Positions 34,389 through 43,079 of a stretch of DNA of 47,503 nucleotides are shown one piece after another. Origin of the DNA: Pseudomonadota bacterium (GTDB lineage: Bacteria > Pseudomonadota > Gammaproteobacteria > Burkholderiales > Burkholderiaceae_C); the NCBI GenBank assembly GCA_021815805.1, contig JAKAZQ010000007.1, forward strand, positions 1 to 47,503, read 5' to 3'. The first letter of the stretch is position 1; every line of letters starts with the position of its first letter. The notes beneath the pieces are model-generated. The model worked only from the letters and a program-made list of their open reading frames with translations. It was not told the origin of the DNA and did no database searches. The position numbers were made by a program, and so were the translations under genes.

Positions 34389-37300
34389 GTGTCGATATCT
34401 CCGGATGCCACGCGTCAGCATGCCTGGCTCGAGTTTGCCACCGGCACGCTGCGTGAGCTGGTGGCCGGGCATGCGCCGCGCGAGCTGGCCGATCGCCTGT
34501 GCCGCCTCGCCGAAGCTCATGCGCCGGGCCGCATTGCCAGCGTCATGGTGCTCGGCGACGATCAGCTGCTGCACGTGTTCGCCGCGCCGAGCGCGCCGCC
34601 GGCGCTGCGCCTCGAGCTCGACGGCCTGCTCCCCGGCGCCGGCAGCGGCTCGTGCGGCAATGCGGCGTGGCGCCGCGAGCCGGTGCTGGTCGACGACATC
34701 GCGTCCGACACGCGCTGGGAGGATCTGCGCGACTCCGCGCGGCAATGGCACCTGCAGGCCTGCCACTCCTACCCGGTGTGGCATGACGGCGAGCTGATCG
34801 GCACCTTCGCACTGACCTCCGGTACCGCAGGACCGGCGGCGCACGAGGAGCTCGAACTGCTCGAGTTCGCCGCCACGATGGCCGGCACGCTGCTCGGCTT
34901 CGAGCGCCTGCTGGTGCGTCGCGGCCGCGCCCAGGCGCTGCACACGGCCATGCTCGACAACGCGCTGGTCGGCATGGCCCTGCTGCGCGGGCGGGTCATC
35001 TGCGCCGCCAATCCGACCCTGGCACGCATGCTCGGCCATGCCGACGCGCAGGAGCTGGTCGGGCTGTGCGTCGACGAGTTGCACGCCACGCCGGCGGATT
35101 TCGCCCGCCTGCGGCGGCGCATCGAGCGGCCGATGCGCGAGTCCGGCCAGGCGCGCGCCGAAGCCTGCATGCGGCGCGCCGACGGCGAGGTGGTCTGGTG
35201 GGAGGTCGCAGGGCGCCGCATCGACCAGGGCCACGGCGAGTACGACTCCGTGTGGTCGGCGGTGGACATCACGCATCGTCGCGAAGCGCAGCAGCGCCTG
35301 CGCTGGCAGGCGCGCCACGATGCGTTGACGCAATTGCCCAACCGCTTCGGCCTGGATCATTTCCTGCAGCGCGAACTCGAACAGGTCGCGCAGGACGGCT
35401 CGCGGCTCGTGCTGGGGTGTCTGGACCTCGACGATTTCGCCGGAGTCAACGAGCGCTGGGGGCACCTGGTCGGCGACGCCGTGCTGCGCCAGGTGGCGCA
35501 GCGCCTGAGCGCGGTGCTCGGCCCGCAGGACCTGCTCGCGCGCATCGGTGGCGACGAGTTCGTGCTGGTGCTCAATCGTGTCGACGATCTGGGTGCCCTG
35601 GCGCAGCGCCTGCGCCCGTTCGAGCAGGCCATGCAGGCCGTCTTTTCGATGTCGTCGTCGCGCCTGCGACTGTGCATGAGCCTCGGGCTGGCGGTGTTCC
35701 CGGATGACGAACACAGCGTCGACGGGCTGTTGCGCTGCGCCGACGCCGCACTGCTGAGCTGCAAGCTGTACAAGGCGACGCGCAGCAACTGGTGGCTGCG
35801 CTGGGGCGAGTCGGTGCGGGTCGAATTCGGCGAGCAGGTGGCCGCGCCGGCGCCGCCCCCCTATGGAGCGGCCGCGGCGCAGTTGCTGGTCGAGGCGCTG
35901 GGCCACGGTCTCGAGCTGGACGAGGCCCTGCTCGACGACCACTGCACGCGCCTGCACGAGGACGTGGTCGCGGCGGCCGCCTTCGACGCCGAAACCCTTG
36001 CCGGCCTGTGCGCGCGCGAGAAGCAGCAGCTGCGCGGCCTGCTGCAGCCGGATGCCGAGAGCGCGGCGTGCGCCGACGCCTCGCTGCGCGTGGGGCGCCG
36101 GCAGGCGCTGGCCGGGGTCGCGCCCGCGGCGCTGACCCGCGCCTTCTTCGGCCTGCACCACGCGCTCGCCGAGCGCATCGGCCGCCTGCCCATGCACAGC
36201 CTGCGCCGGCTGCATCTGCTCGATGTGCTGGCGCAGCGCGTCAGCGGCGAGTTGCAGCAGCGCATGCTCGGCGCCGACGAGGTCACGCGCGCCTACCGTC
36301 AGTGGGGTACGCAGGCGCTGGGCGAACTGGAGCATTTCACGGTCTGGGCAGATTTCGTCGGCCACGCCGGCGCCGCGCTCGAGCGCCTGCCCGGCATGGT
36401 CGGCGTGACGCTGGCGCGCGCCAGCGAGGACGGACGGTTCGTGTTCGATTACCACAGCGCCGCGCTGCGCCCGCTGGCCGAACTCGGCGCGCGCGTCGGC
36501 GACGGCGGCAGCTTCGCCCGCTGCTGGATGCTCGGCTGCACGCAGACCAGCGCGGTGTACGCGCGGGATCCGACGCTGGCGCACTGGCACGCCGCCTCCG
36601 CGCACGTCGGGGTCGGCAGCCACGTGGCGATCCCGGTGCTCGATGCGCACGGCAGGCCGGTCGCCGTGGTCGGCCTGTTCGGACGCCATTGCGGCCAGTT
36701 CGGAGCGCTCGCGGTGGGGCCATGGCTGGATACCGTGCTGCAGGTGTTCCGCCAGGCGTGGGCGCGTTTCGAGGTCGCCGCGCAGAGGCTGCCGGTTTCC
36801 AGCGTGGCGATGGCGCGGGCGCGCCAGCTCATCGCCGACGACCAGGTGCAGATGCTGTACCAGCCGATCATCGACCTGCGCGACGGGCGCTGCTTCAAGG
36901 TCGAGGCGCTGGCGCGCCTGCGCGACGGCGCGCGCCTGCTGATGCCGGGAGAGTTCCTGCCCGCCTGCGGCAGCGTCGAGCTCGGCCAGCTGTTCCGCCA
37001 GGGCCTCGCCCAGGTGCTGCGCCGCCTCGGCGACTGGGATCGCCTGGGGCTGCGCGTCGACGCCTCGCTGAACCTGCCGCCCAGCGTGCTGCGCCAGCCC
37101 GATCTGTACCAGGTGGTCGAACAGGCGTTGCGCAGCCACGACGTCGAGCCGACGCGCCTGACCTTCGAACTGCTGGAGACCGAGCAGTGGATCGGCGACT
37201 CCAGCATCGACCGCACCGTGGCGTCGCTGAAGCAGCTCGGAACCCGCATGGCCATGGACGACCTCGGCGCCGGTCACTCGACCCTGCTGCGCCTGCGCCG

Positions 37301-37628
37301 ACTGCAGTTCGACCTGGTGAAAATCGACCGCGGCCTGGTGCGCGACATGCATTCGAACCCCGATGCCGTGGCGGCCATCGTCGGCGGGCTGACCGAACTC
37401 ATGCACCGGCTCGGGCTGCTGGTGGTGGTCGAAGGGCTGGAAAGCCCCGAACTGGTGCGCCTGGCCGGCGAGCTGGGCGCCGACGCCGGCCAGGGCTATG
37501 CCATCGCCCGACCGCTCGAGCCGGAACAGATCCTGCGCTGGATGCGCGCGCGCCAGGCCGTGCTGCCGGCGCCCGCGGCAGGGCCAGGGCCAGGGCCAGG
37601 GCCGGCGCCGGGGCACGTCGGCTTATAA
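34389..37628 (+). CDS. GAF-PAS-GGDEF-(globin-like)-GAF-EAL c-di-GMP signalling protein
   Basis: A 1079-residue cytoplasmic protein without membrane segments. Order: GAF (about 15-165), PAS (180-300), GGDEF domain starting RHDALTQLPNR (about 309) with intact GGDEF at 387-391, a helical region (490-640), a second GAF (650-815) and an EAL domain. EAL sits at 839-841 (FKVEALARL), followed by LNLPPS, ELLETE, DDLGAGHS, VKIDRGLV and VVVEGLES, so phosphodiesterase residues look intact. No RxxD inhibitory site precedes GGDEF. The 490-640 region resembles a sensor-globin fold, with Gln572 where the haem His would be. The start is GTG 34389; no ATG fits. A GPGPGPGP tail comes from a hexanucleotide repeat. 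Confidence 0.9.
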   Translation: MSISPDATRQHAWLEFATGTLRELVAGHAPRELADRLCRLAEAHAPGRIASVMVLGDDQLLHVFAAPSAPPALRLELDGLLPGAGSGSCGNAAWRREPVLVDDIASDTRWEDLRDSARQWHLQACHSYPVWHDGELIGTFALTSGTAGPAAHEELELLEFAATMAGTLLGFERLLVRRGRAQALHTAMLDNALVGMALLRGRVICAANPTLARMLGHADAQELVGLCVDELHATPADFARLRRRIERPMRESGQARAEACMRRADGEVVWWEVAGRRIDQGHGEYDSVWSAVDITHRREAQQRLRWQARHDALTQLPNRFGLDHFLQRELEQVAQDGSRLVLGCLDLDDFAGVNERWGHLVGDAVLRQVAQRLSAVLGPQDLLARIGGDEFVLVLNRVDDLGALAQRLRPFEQAMQAVFSMSSSRLRLCMSLGLAVFPDDEHSVDGLLRCADAALLSCKLYKATRSNWWLRWGESVRVEFGEQVAAPAPPPYGAAAAQLLVEALGHGLELDEALLDDHCTRLHEDVVAAAAFDAETLAGLCAREKQQLRGLLQPDAESAACADASLRVGRRQALAGVAPAALTRAFFGLHHALAERIGRLPMHSLRRLHLLDVLAQRVSGELQQRMLGADEVTRAYRQWGTQALGELEHFTVWADFVGHAGAALERLPGMVGVTLARASEDGRFVFDYHSAALRPLAELGARVGDGGSFARCWMLGCTQTSAVYARDPTLAHWHAASAHVGVGSHVAIPVLDAHGRPVAVVGLFGRHCGQFGALAVGPWLDTVLQVFRQAWARFEVAAQRLPVSSVAMARARQLIADDQVQMLYQPIIDLRDGRCFKVEALARLRDGARLLMPGEFLPACGSVELGQLFRQGLAQVLRRLGDWDRLGLRVDASLNLPPSVLRQPDLYQVVEQALRSHDVEPTRLTFELLETEQWIGDSSIDRTVASLKQLGTRMAMDDLGAGHSTLLRLRRLQFDLVKIDRGLVRDMHSNPDAVAAIVGGLTELMHRLGLLVVVEGLESPELVRLAGELGADAGQGYAIARPLEPEQILRWMRARQAVLPAPAAGPGPGPGPAPGHVGL
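37581..37603 (+). repeat. GGGCCA hexanucleotide microsatellite in the 3' end of the GGDEF-EAL gene
   Basis: About 3.8 head-to-tail copies of GGGCCA encode the Gly-Pro run near the C-terminus. Being 6 bp, copy-number change would keep the reading frame. Confidence 0.75.
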
Positions 37629-37743
37629 CCGGCGCCGTCTATCGGTATCACCACACTGTCGTTGGGATTGCGGGGCCGCCTGCCTAGCATGCAGGTTGTG
37701 TCGAACCTGGTGGCGTCCCCGAGGCGCCGCATGCTCCGCTTCC

Positions 37744-39465
37744 ATGTACCGCTACAGTGCATTCGATCGGGCCTTCGTGCATGCGCGCGCGGCCCAGTAC
37801 CGCGACCAGTTGCGCCGCCACCTGGATGGCAGCCTGGGCGAGGAGGAATTCAAGCCTCTGCGCCTGCAGAACGGCTGGTACATCCAGCGCCACGCGCCCA
37901 TGCTGCGTGTCGCCGTGCCCTACGGCGCGCTGTCGTCGCGCCAGTTGCGCGGGCTGGCGGACATCGCCGAACGCTTCGATCGCGGCTACCTGCATTTCAC
38001 CACGCGCCAGAACGCCCAGTTCAACTGGATCCCGCTGGAGCGCAGTGCCGACGTCATGGACGCACTGGCCGCCATCGACATGCACGGCATCCAGACCAGC
38101 GGCAACTGCGTACGCAACATCAACACCGACGCCTTGGCGGGGGTGGCGCCGGACGAGATCGCCGATCCGCGCCCGTTCTGCGAGATCCTGCGCCAGTGGA
38201 GCACGCTGCATCCGGAGTTTGCCTTCCTGCCGCGCAAGTTCAAGGTGTCCATCGGCGGCTCGCGCGAGGATCGCGTGGCTTCCGCCTGGTACGACATCGG
38301 CATGCACCTGGTGCGCGACGCGCAGGGCGCGCTCGGCCTGCGCGTGCTGGTCGGCGGCGGCATGGGGCGCACGCCGATGATCGGCACCGTGGTGCGCGAG
38401 TTCCTGCCGTGGCGCCACATGCTGCTGTACACCGAGGCCATCCTGCGCGTCTACAACAGCTACGGCCGGCGCGACAACATCTGGAAGGCGCGCATCAAGA
38501 TGCTGGTGCGCGCCGAGGGGCAGCGTTTCATCGATGCCGTGGAGCGCGAATTCAGCTCCATCCTGGAGCATGACCTGGGCGCCGAGGCGCAGCTGATCAG
38601 CGACGCCCAGCTCGCCGCCATGACCTCGCATTTCGCGCCGCCCGCGCCGCCGCCGGCCGATTCGGCGCAGCAACTGGCCGAGCAGGCGGCCGCGCGCGAA
38701 CAGGCGCGCGCGCAACCGGCCCATGCGCGCTGGCTGCAGCGCAACGTGCATGCGCATCGCCTGCCGGATCATCGCGTGGTGACGCTGTCGCTCAAGCGCG
38801 CGGGACAGGCGCCGGGCAATGCGACGACGCAGCAGATGCGCGCGGCGGCCGAACTCGCGGACCGCTTCAGCCGCGGCGAGCTGCGCGTCAGCCACGAGCA
38901 GAACCTGGTGCTGCCGTGGGTGCGCGAGAGCGACCTCGAGCGGCTCTGGGCGCAGGCCCGCGACGCCGGGCTGGCGACCCCCAACATCGGCCTGCTCGGC
39001 GACATCATCGCCTGCCCCGGAGGCGACTTCTGCTCCCTCGCCAACGCGCGCTCGCTGCCGCTGGCGGAGGACATCACGCAGCGCTACCAGGATCTCGACG
39101 AGCTGTTCGACATCGGCGACCTGGATCTGAACATCAGCGGCTGCATCAACTCCTGCGGCCATCATCACAGCGGGCACATCGGCATCCTCGGCGTCGACAA
39201 GGACGGCGCCGAGTGGTACCAGATCACGGTGGGCGGCGGTGACGGCTCGGAGCGCGGCGGCAGCGCCGCTCCCGGCCGCATCATCGGCGCCTCCTTCGCC
39301 GCCGACGAGGTGGGCGACGTGGTGGAGGCCCTGATCGACGTCTACCGCGCGCAGCGCCAGCCCGGCGAGCGCTTCATCCAGACCGCGCGCCGGCTCGGCC
39401 CGGCGCCTTTCGCGAGCGCCGCCGACGCGGTGCGTCGCAGCACGGCACGCAAGGCAACAGCATGA
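37744..39465 (+). CDS. cysI: Assimilatory sulfite reductase haemoprotein (CysI-like nitrite/sulfite reductase)
   Basis: Siroheme and [4Fe-4S] enzyme reducing sulfite to sulfide by six electrons. The 573-residue product has the duplicated ferredoxin-like/NiR-SiR halves (YLHFTTRQNAQFNWIPLE; LRVSHEQNLVLPWV). The cluster cysteines are in CPGGDFC (C424, C430) and CINSC (C467, C471), preceded by TSGNCVRNIN and KFKVSIGGS. No cysJ flavoprotein accompanies it, so the electron donor is probably ferredoxin or another reductase. ATG 37744 starts MYRYSAFDRAFVHARAAQYRDQ. It is the first of six genes whose junctions all overlap, and overlaps DUF934 by 4 nt (ATGA). Confidence 0.94.
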   Translation: MYRYSAFDRAFVHARAAQYRDQLRRHLDGSLGEEEFKPLRLQNGWYIQRHAPMLRVAVPYGALSSRQLRGLADIAERFDRGYLHFTTRQNAQFNWIPLERSADVMDALAAIDMHGIQTSGNCVRNINTDALAGVAPDEIADPRPFCEILRQWSTLHPEFAFLPRKFKVSIGGSREDRVASAWYDIGMHLVRDAQGALGLRVLVGGGMGRTPMIGTVVREFLPWRHMLLYTEAILRVYNSYGRRDNIWKARIKMLVRAEGQRFIDAVEREFSSILEHDLGAEAQLISDAQLAAMTSHFAPPAPPPADSAQQLAEQAAAREQARAQPAHARWLQRNVHAHRLPDHRVVTLSLKRAGQAPGNATTQQMRAAAELADRFSRGELRVSHEQNLVLPWVRESDLERLWAQARDAGLATPNIGLLGDIIACPGGDFCSLANARSLPLAEDITQRYQDLDELFDIGDLDLNISGCINSCGHHHSGHIGILGVDKDGAEWYQITVGGGDGSERGGSAAPGRIIGASFAADEVGDVVEALIDVYRAQRQPGERFIQTARRLGPAPFASAADAVRRSTARKATA

Positions 39466-39968
39466 ACTTCATCCATCCGGCCAGCGACGACTGGCGCGAA
39501 TTCCAGACCGGCGCGCAGGCGCAGCCGGCGCGCGCATTGCTCGAACTGCAGGCATGGCGCGAACTCGAGCCGGCGGCGCGTGCGCAGTTGCGCGGGCAGG
39601 GCGACGTCGGGCTGCTGCTGTCCAACGACGTCGACGTGGAGTCGCTGCGCGAGCAGCTGGCGGGAGTGTCGCTGCTGGCGCTGCAGTTCCCGCGCTGGAC
39701 CGACGGGCGCGCCTACACGCAGGCACGGCTGCTGCGCCTGCGCCTGCGCTTCGACGGCGAACTGCGCGCCGTCGGCCAGGTGCTGGTGGACATGGTGCTG
39801 CCGCTGGCGCGCAGCGGCTTCGACAGCGCCGTGCTGCGCGAAGACCAGGATGTCGCCGCGGCGCGGCGCGCGCTGGAATTCTTCCCCGGCCACTACCAGC
39901 TCGACGCGCGGCGCCCGCTGGCGCGTCCGGTAGGGCTCGTGCCCTCGTACTTCGCCGCATACGCATGA
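39462..39968 (+). CDS. DUF934 protein of the cys operon
   Basis: A 168-residue soluble protein of the DUF934 family, uncharacterised but regularly placed between cysI and cysH in proteobacteria. Family features seen are GDVGLLLSNDVDVESL, the conserved LALQFPRWTDGRAYTQARLLRLRLRF, and the C-terminal FDSAVLREDQDVAAARRALEFFPGHYQLDA. ATG overlaps the cysI stop and its own stop overlaps the cysH start. By context it probably assists sulfite or APS reduction, but the biochemical role is not known to me. Confidence 0.93.
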   Translation: MNFIHPASDDWREFQTGAQAQPARALLELQAWRELEPAARAQLRGQGDVGLLLSNDVDVESLREQLAGVSLLALQFPRWTDGRAYTQARLLRLRLRFDGELRAVGQVLVDMVLPLARSGFDSAVLREDQDVAAARRALEFFPGHYQLDARRPLARPVGLVPSYFAAYA

Positions 39969-40804
39969 CGCCCGCCGACGCTCCCGCAAGCCGCCTCGGC
40001 GCGCCTGCCGACACCGCGGCGCCGCGCCTGGCACCGGCCAGCCGGCTGCACGCCCGCGCCAGCGCGAACTACGCCACGCTGCGGGCCCAGGCGCTGGATC
40101 TGCTGCGCAGCGCGGCCGAGCAGCATGCCGGGCATGTGGTGCTGGCCAGCAGCCTCGGCGTGGAGGACATGGTGCTGACCGACATGATCCGGCGCCACGG
40201 CCTGGACATCGCCGTGGCCACGCTGGATACCGGGGCGCTGCACGCCGAGACCCTGGAACTGCTGCAGCGCGCGCAGCGCCACTACGACATGTCCATCGAG
40301 GTCTGGCGTCCGCCGCAGCAGGCCGTGGTGGAGTTCGTCGGCCGCCATGGCAGCGATGCCATGTACCGCAGCGTCGAACTGCGCCACGCCTGCTGCGCGC
40401 TGCGCAAGCTCGAGCCCCTCGGGCGCATGCTCGACGCGCGCAGCGCCTGGATCACCGGGCTGCGGCGCGAGCAGTCGGCGCAGCGCGGCGGCCTGCAGGC
40501 GCGTCAGCAGGGCAGCGACGGGCGCGTGAAATTCAGCCCGCTGGTCGACTGGAGCCTGGGCGACGTATGGCAGTACGTGGCGGATTTCGCGGTGCCGTAC
40601 AACACGCTGCACGATCGTTTCTACCCCAGCATCGGCTGCGCTCCGTGCACGCGCGCGGTGACCCTGGGCGAGGACCAGCGCGCCGGGCGCTGGTGGTGGG
40701 AGCGCGACGGCGAGAAGGAGTGCGGCCTGCACGTCGAGCGCAACCCCGCGGCAGGCGCCGCATCCCGCGACCCCCTTGCATCCGAAACAGGAGCCAGCGC
40801 ATGA
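39965..40804 (+). CDS. cysH: Adenylyl-sulfate (APS) reductase, [4Fe-4S] type
   Basis: Thioredoxin-dependent reductase converting APS to sulfite. The 279-residue product has the P-loop-like ATP-pyrophosphatase fold (VVLASSLGVEDMVLTDM). It carries both cysteine pairs that bind the Fe-S cluster in APS reductases: C143-C144 (RHACCALRKLEPL) and C225-x2-C228 (GCAPCTRAV). The catalytic C-terminal cysteine is in EKECGLH (C253). PAPS-specific CysH lacks the cluster pairs, so APS is the likely substrate. This fits the absence of an APS kinase in the operon. Starts at ATG 39965, overlapping DUF934, and ends overlapping cysD. Confidence 0.94.
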   Translation: MTPADAPASRLGAPADTAAPRLAPASRLHARASANYATLRAQALDLLRSAAEQHAGHVVLASSLGVEDMVLTDMIRRHGLDIAVATLDTGALHAETLELLQRAQRHYDMSIEVWRPPQQAVVEFVGRHGSDAMYRSVELRHACCALRKLEPLGRMLDARSAWITGLRREQSAQRGGLQARQQGSDGRVKFSPLVDWSLGDVWQYVADFAVPYNTLHDRFYPSIGCAPCTRAVTLGEDQRAGRWWWERDGEKECGLHVERNPAAGAASRDPLASETGASA

Positions 40805-41760
40805 ACGCCCCGCTGCACACCCGACAACTGCTGCCGGCGGCGGACCACCGCCACCTGGACGCGCTCGAGGAAGAAGCCATCTTCATCCTGCGCGAGGTTG
40901 CCGGCGCCTTCGAGCGCCCGGCGCTGCTGTTCTCCGGCGGCAAGGATTCGTGCGTGGTGTTGCGCCTGGCGCACAAGGCGTTCCGCAGCCAGCGCGCGGA
41001 CGGCGCCTTCGACGGGCGCCTGCCGATGCCGCTGCTGCACGTCGACACCGGGCACAATTTCCCCGAGGTCATCGAGTTTCGCGATCGCGAGGTGGCGCAC
41101 CACGGCGATGAACTCATCGTCGCCCACATGGACGATTCGATCCGCCGCGGCAGCGTGCGCCTGCGCGATCCGCTGGAATCGCGCAATCCCCACCAGAGCG
41201 TGACCCTGCTCGAGGCCATCGAGCAGCATCGCTTCGACTGCCTGGTCGGGGGCGCGCGGCGCGACGAGGAAAAGGCGCGCGCCAAGGAGCGCATCTTCAG
41301 CCATCGCGACGCCTTCGGCCAATGGCAGCCCAAGGAGCAGCGCGCCGAGCTGTGGTCGCTGTTCAACACGCGCCTGCGCCCGGGCGAGCATTTCCGGGCC
41401 TTTCCGATCAGCAACTGGACCGAGCTCGACGTCTGGATGTACATCGCGCGCGAGAACATCGCGCTGCCCGGGCTTTACTACAGCCACCGGCGCGACGTGG
41501 TGGCGCGCGGCGGGCTGCTCGTGCCGGTGACCGAACTGACGCCGCCGCGCGCCGGCGAAGTGGTGCAGCAGGCCGACGTGCGCTTTCGCACCGTCGGCGA
41601 CATGAGCTGCACCTGCCCGGTGGCGAGCCGCGCGGCGAGCGCCGCCGAGATCGTCGCCGAGACCCTCACCGTGACCCACAGCGAGCGTGGCGCCACGCGC
41701 ATGGACGACCGCAGCAGCCAGGCCGCGATGGAGCGGCGCAAGAAGGAAGGATATTTCTGA
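40801..41760 (+). CDS. cysD: Sulfate adenylyltransferase subunit 2
   Basis: Catalytic adenylyltransferase subunit of the GTP-driven ATP sulfurylase; makes APS from sulfate and ATP. The 319-residue product has the PP-loop FSGGKDSCVVLRLAHKAF, LHVDTGHNFPEVIEFRD, GGARRDEEKARAKERIFS and RPGEHFRAFPISNWTELDVWMYI, and ends in ERRKKEGYF, as CysD does. ATG 40801 overlaps the cysH stop; its TGA shares a base with the cysN ATG. Confidence 0.97.
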   Translation: MNAPLHTRQLLPAADHRHLDALEEEAIFILREVAGAFERPALLFSGGKDSCVVLRLAHKAFRSQRADGAFDGRLPMPLLHVDTGHNFPEVIEFRDREVAHHGDELIVAHMDDSIRRGSVRLRDPLESRNPHQSVTLLEAIEQHRFDCLVGGARRDEEKARAKERIFSHRDAFGQWQPKEQRAELWSLFNTRLRPGEHFRAFPISNWTELDVWMYIARENIALPGLYYSHRRDVVARGGLLVPVTELTPPRAGEVVQQADVRFRTVGDMSCTCPVASRAASAAEIVAETLTVTHSERGATRMDDRSSQAAMERRKKEGYF

Positions 41761-43079
41761 TGCAAGCCGAACAGGGCGTGCCGGCGCAGCAACCCGGCGT
41801 GCAGGGCGGGGCAAGCCTGCCGGCGCTGCGCTTTCTCACGGCCGGCAGCGTGGACGACGGCAAGAGCACCCTGATCGGGCGCCTGCTGCTCGACAGCCGC
41901 GCGCTGCTGGCCGACCAGCTCGACCTGGTCGCGCACGGCAGCGACGCTTCGTTGCTGGCGCAGCTCACCGACGGACTCGAGGCCGAGCGCGAGCAGGGGA
42001 TCACCATCGACGTCGCGTATCGCTATTTCGCCACGTCGCGGCGCAAATTCATCATCGCCGACGCCCCCGGACACGAGCAGTACACGCGCAACATGGTCAC
42101 CGCCGCCGCCGGCAGCGACTGCGCGGTGGTGCTGGTCGACGTCACCAAGCTCGATCTCGCCCGGCGCCCGCTCAGCCTGCTGCCGCAGACGCGACGCCAT
42201 GCGCTGCTGGCGCAACTGCTGCGCGTCCCGTCGATCGTGTTCGCGGTGAACAAGCTCGACGCGGTGGACGACGCGCAGGCGGTGTTCGACGCGGTGCACG
42301 ACGCGCTGCGCGAGTTCGCCCGCGGCGCCGGCATCGAGCCGGCCGGCGTGATCCCGTTGTCGGCGCTGCGCGCCGACAACGTGGTGCAGCCTTCGGCGCA
42401 CTGGCCGTGGTGGAAGGGCCCGTCGCTGCTGCAATTGCTCGAGGGCCTGCCCGCCGGCGACACGGCTGCGCATGGCGCACTGCTGCTGCCGGTGCAGTAC
42501 GTGGCGCGCGCGCAGGACGCCGCGGGCCATCCGCAGCGCGTGCTGTGGGGGCGTGTGGCGCGCGGCACCGTGCGCGTCGGCCAGCAGCTGCGCGTGCTGC
42601 CGGGCGGCCAGACGGCGCGCGTGGCCGAGCTGCGGCGGGCGGCGCAGCGCGTCGACGCCTGCGACACCGGCAGCTCGGCCGGCCTGGTGCTCGACAGCCA
42701 CGTCGACGTGTCGCGCGGCGACTGGCTGGTCGACGCCGAGCAGGTGCCGGCGCAGGCCCGCGAGTTCGACGCCACGCTGGCCTGGCTGGACAGCGAGCCG
42801 GCGGTGCTCGGGCGCAAGTACTGGCTGCGCCACGGCCATGCCTGGGTGGCGGCGCGCATCGTGCGGGTGCACGAGCGCCTGGACATCCACAGTCTGCAGG
42901 GCGTCGAGGCGGATGCGCTGGCGGCCAACGAGATCGGGCGCGTGCGGGTGCAGGCGCAGTCGGCGCTGCCGCTGGCGGCGTACGCCGACAACCGTGTCGC
43001 CGGCAGCATGATCCTGGTCGATGCGCAAAGCCACCGCACCAGCGGCGCGCTGCTGGTCGAAGCCACGGTGCCTGCGTGA
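41760..43079 (+). CDS. cysN: Sulfate adenylyltransferase subunit 1 (GTPase)
   Basis: EF-Tu-like GTPase that couples GTP hydrolysis to APS formation by CysD. The 439-residue product shows G1 GSVDDGKSTLIGRLL, G3 DAPGHEQYTRNMVTAAA and G4 NKLD, then beta-barrel domains. The length shows that it is not fused to an APS kinase (CysC), and no cysC follows, in line with a direct APS reductase. ATG 41760 overlaps the cysD stop by one base; its stop overlaps the next ATG likewise. Confidence 0.96.
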   Translation: MQAEQGVPAQQPGVQGGASLPALRFLTAGSVDDGKSTLIGRLLLDSRALLADQLDLVAHGSDASLLAQLTDGLEAEREQGITIDVAYRYFATSRRKFIIADAPGHEQYTRNMVTAAAGSDCAVVLVDVTKLDLARRPLSLLPQTRRHALLAQLLRVPSIVFAVNKLDAVDDAQAVFDAVHDALREFARGAGIEPAGVIPLSALRADNVVQPSAHWPWWKGPSLLQLLEGLPAGDTAAHGALLLPVQYVARAQDAAGHPQRVLWGRVARGTVRVGQQLRVLPGGQTARVAELRRAAQRVDACDTGSSAGLVLDSHVDVSRGDWLVDAEQVPAQAREFDATLAWLDSEPAVLGRKYWLRHGHAWVAARIVRVHERLDIHSLQGVEADALAANEIGRVRVQAQSALPLAAYADNRVAGSMILVDAQSHRTSGALLVEATVPA

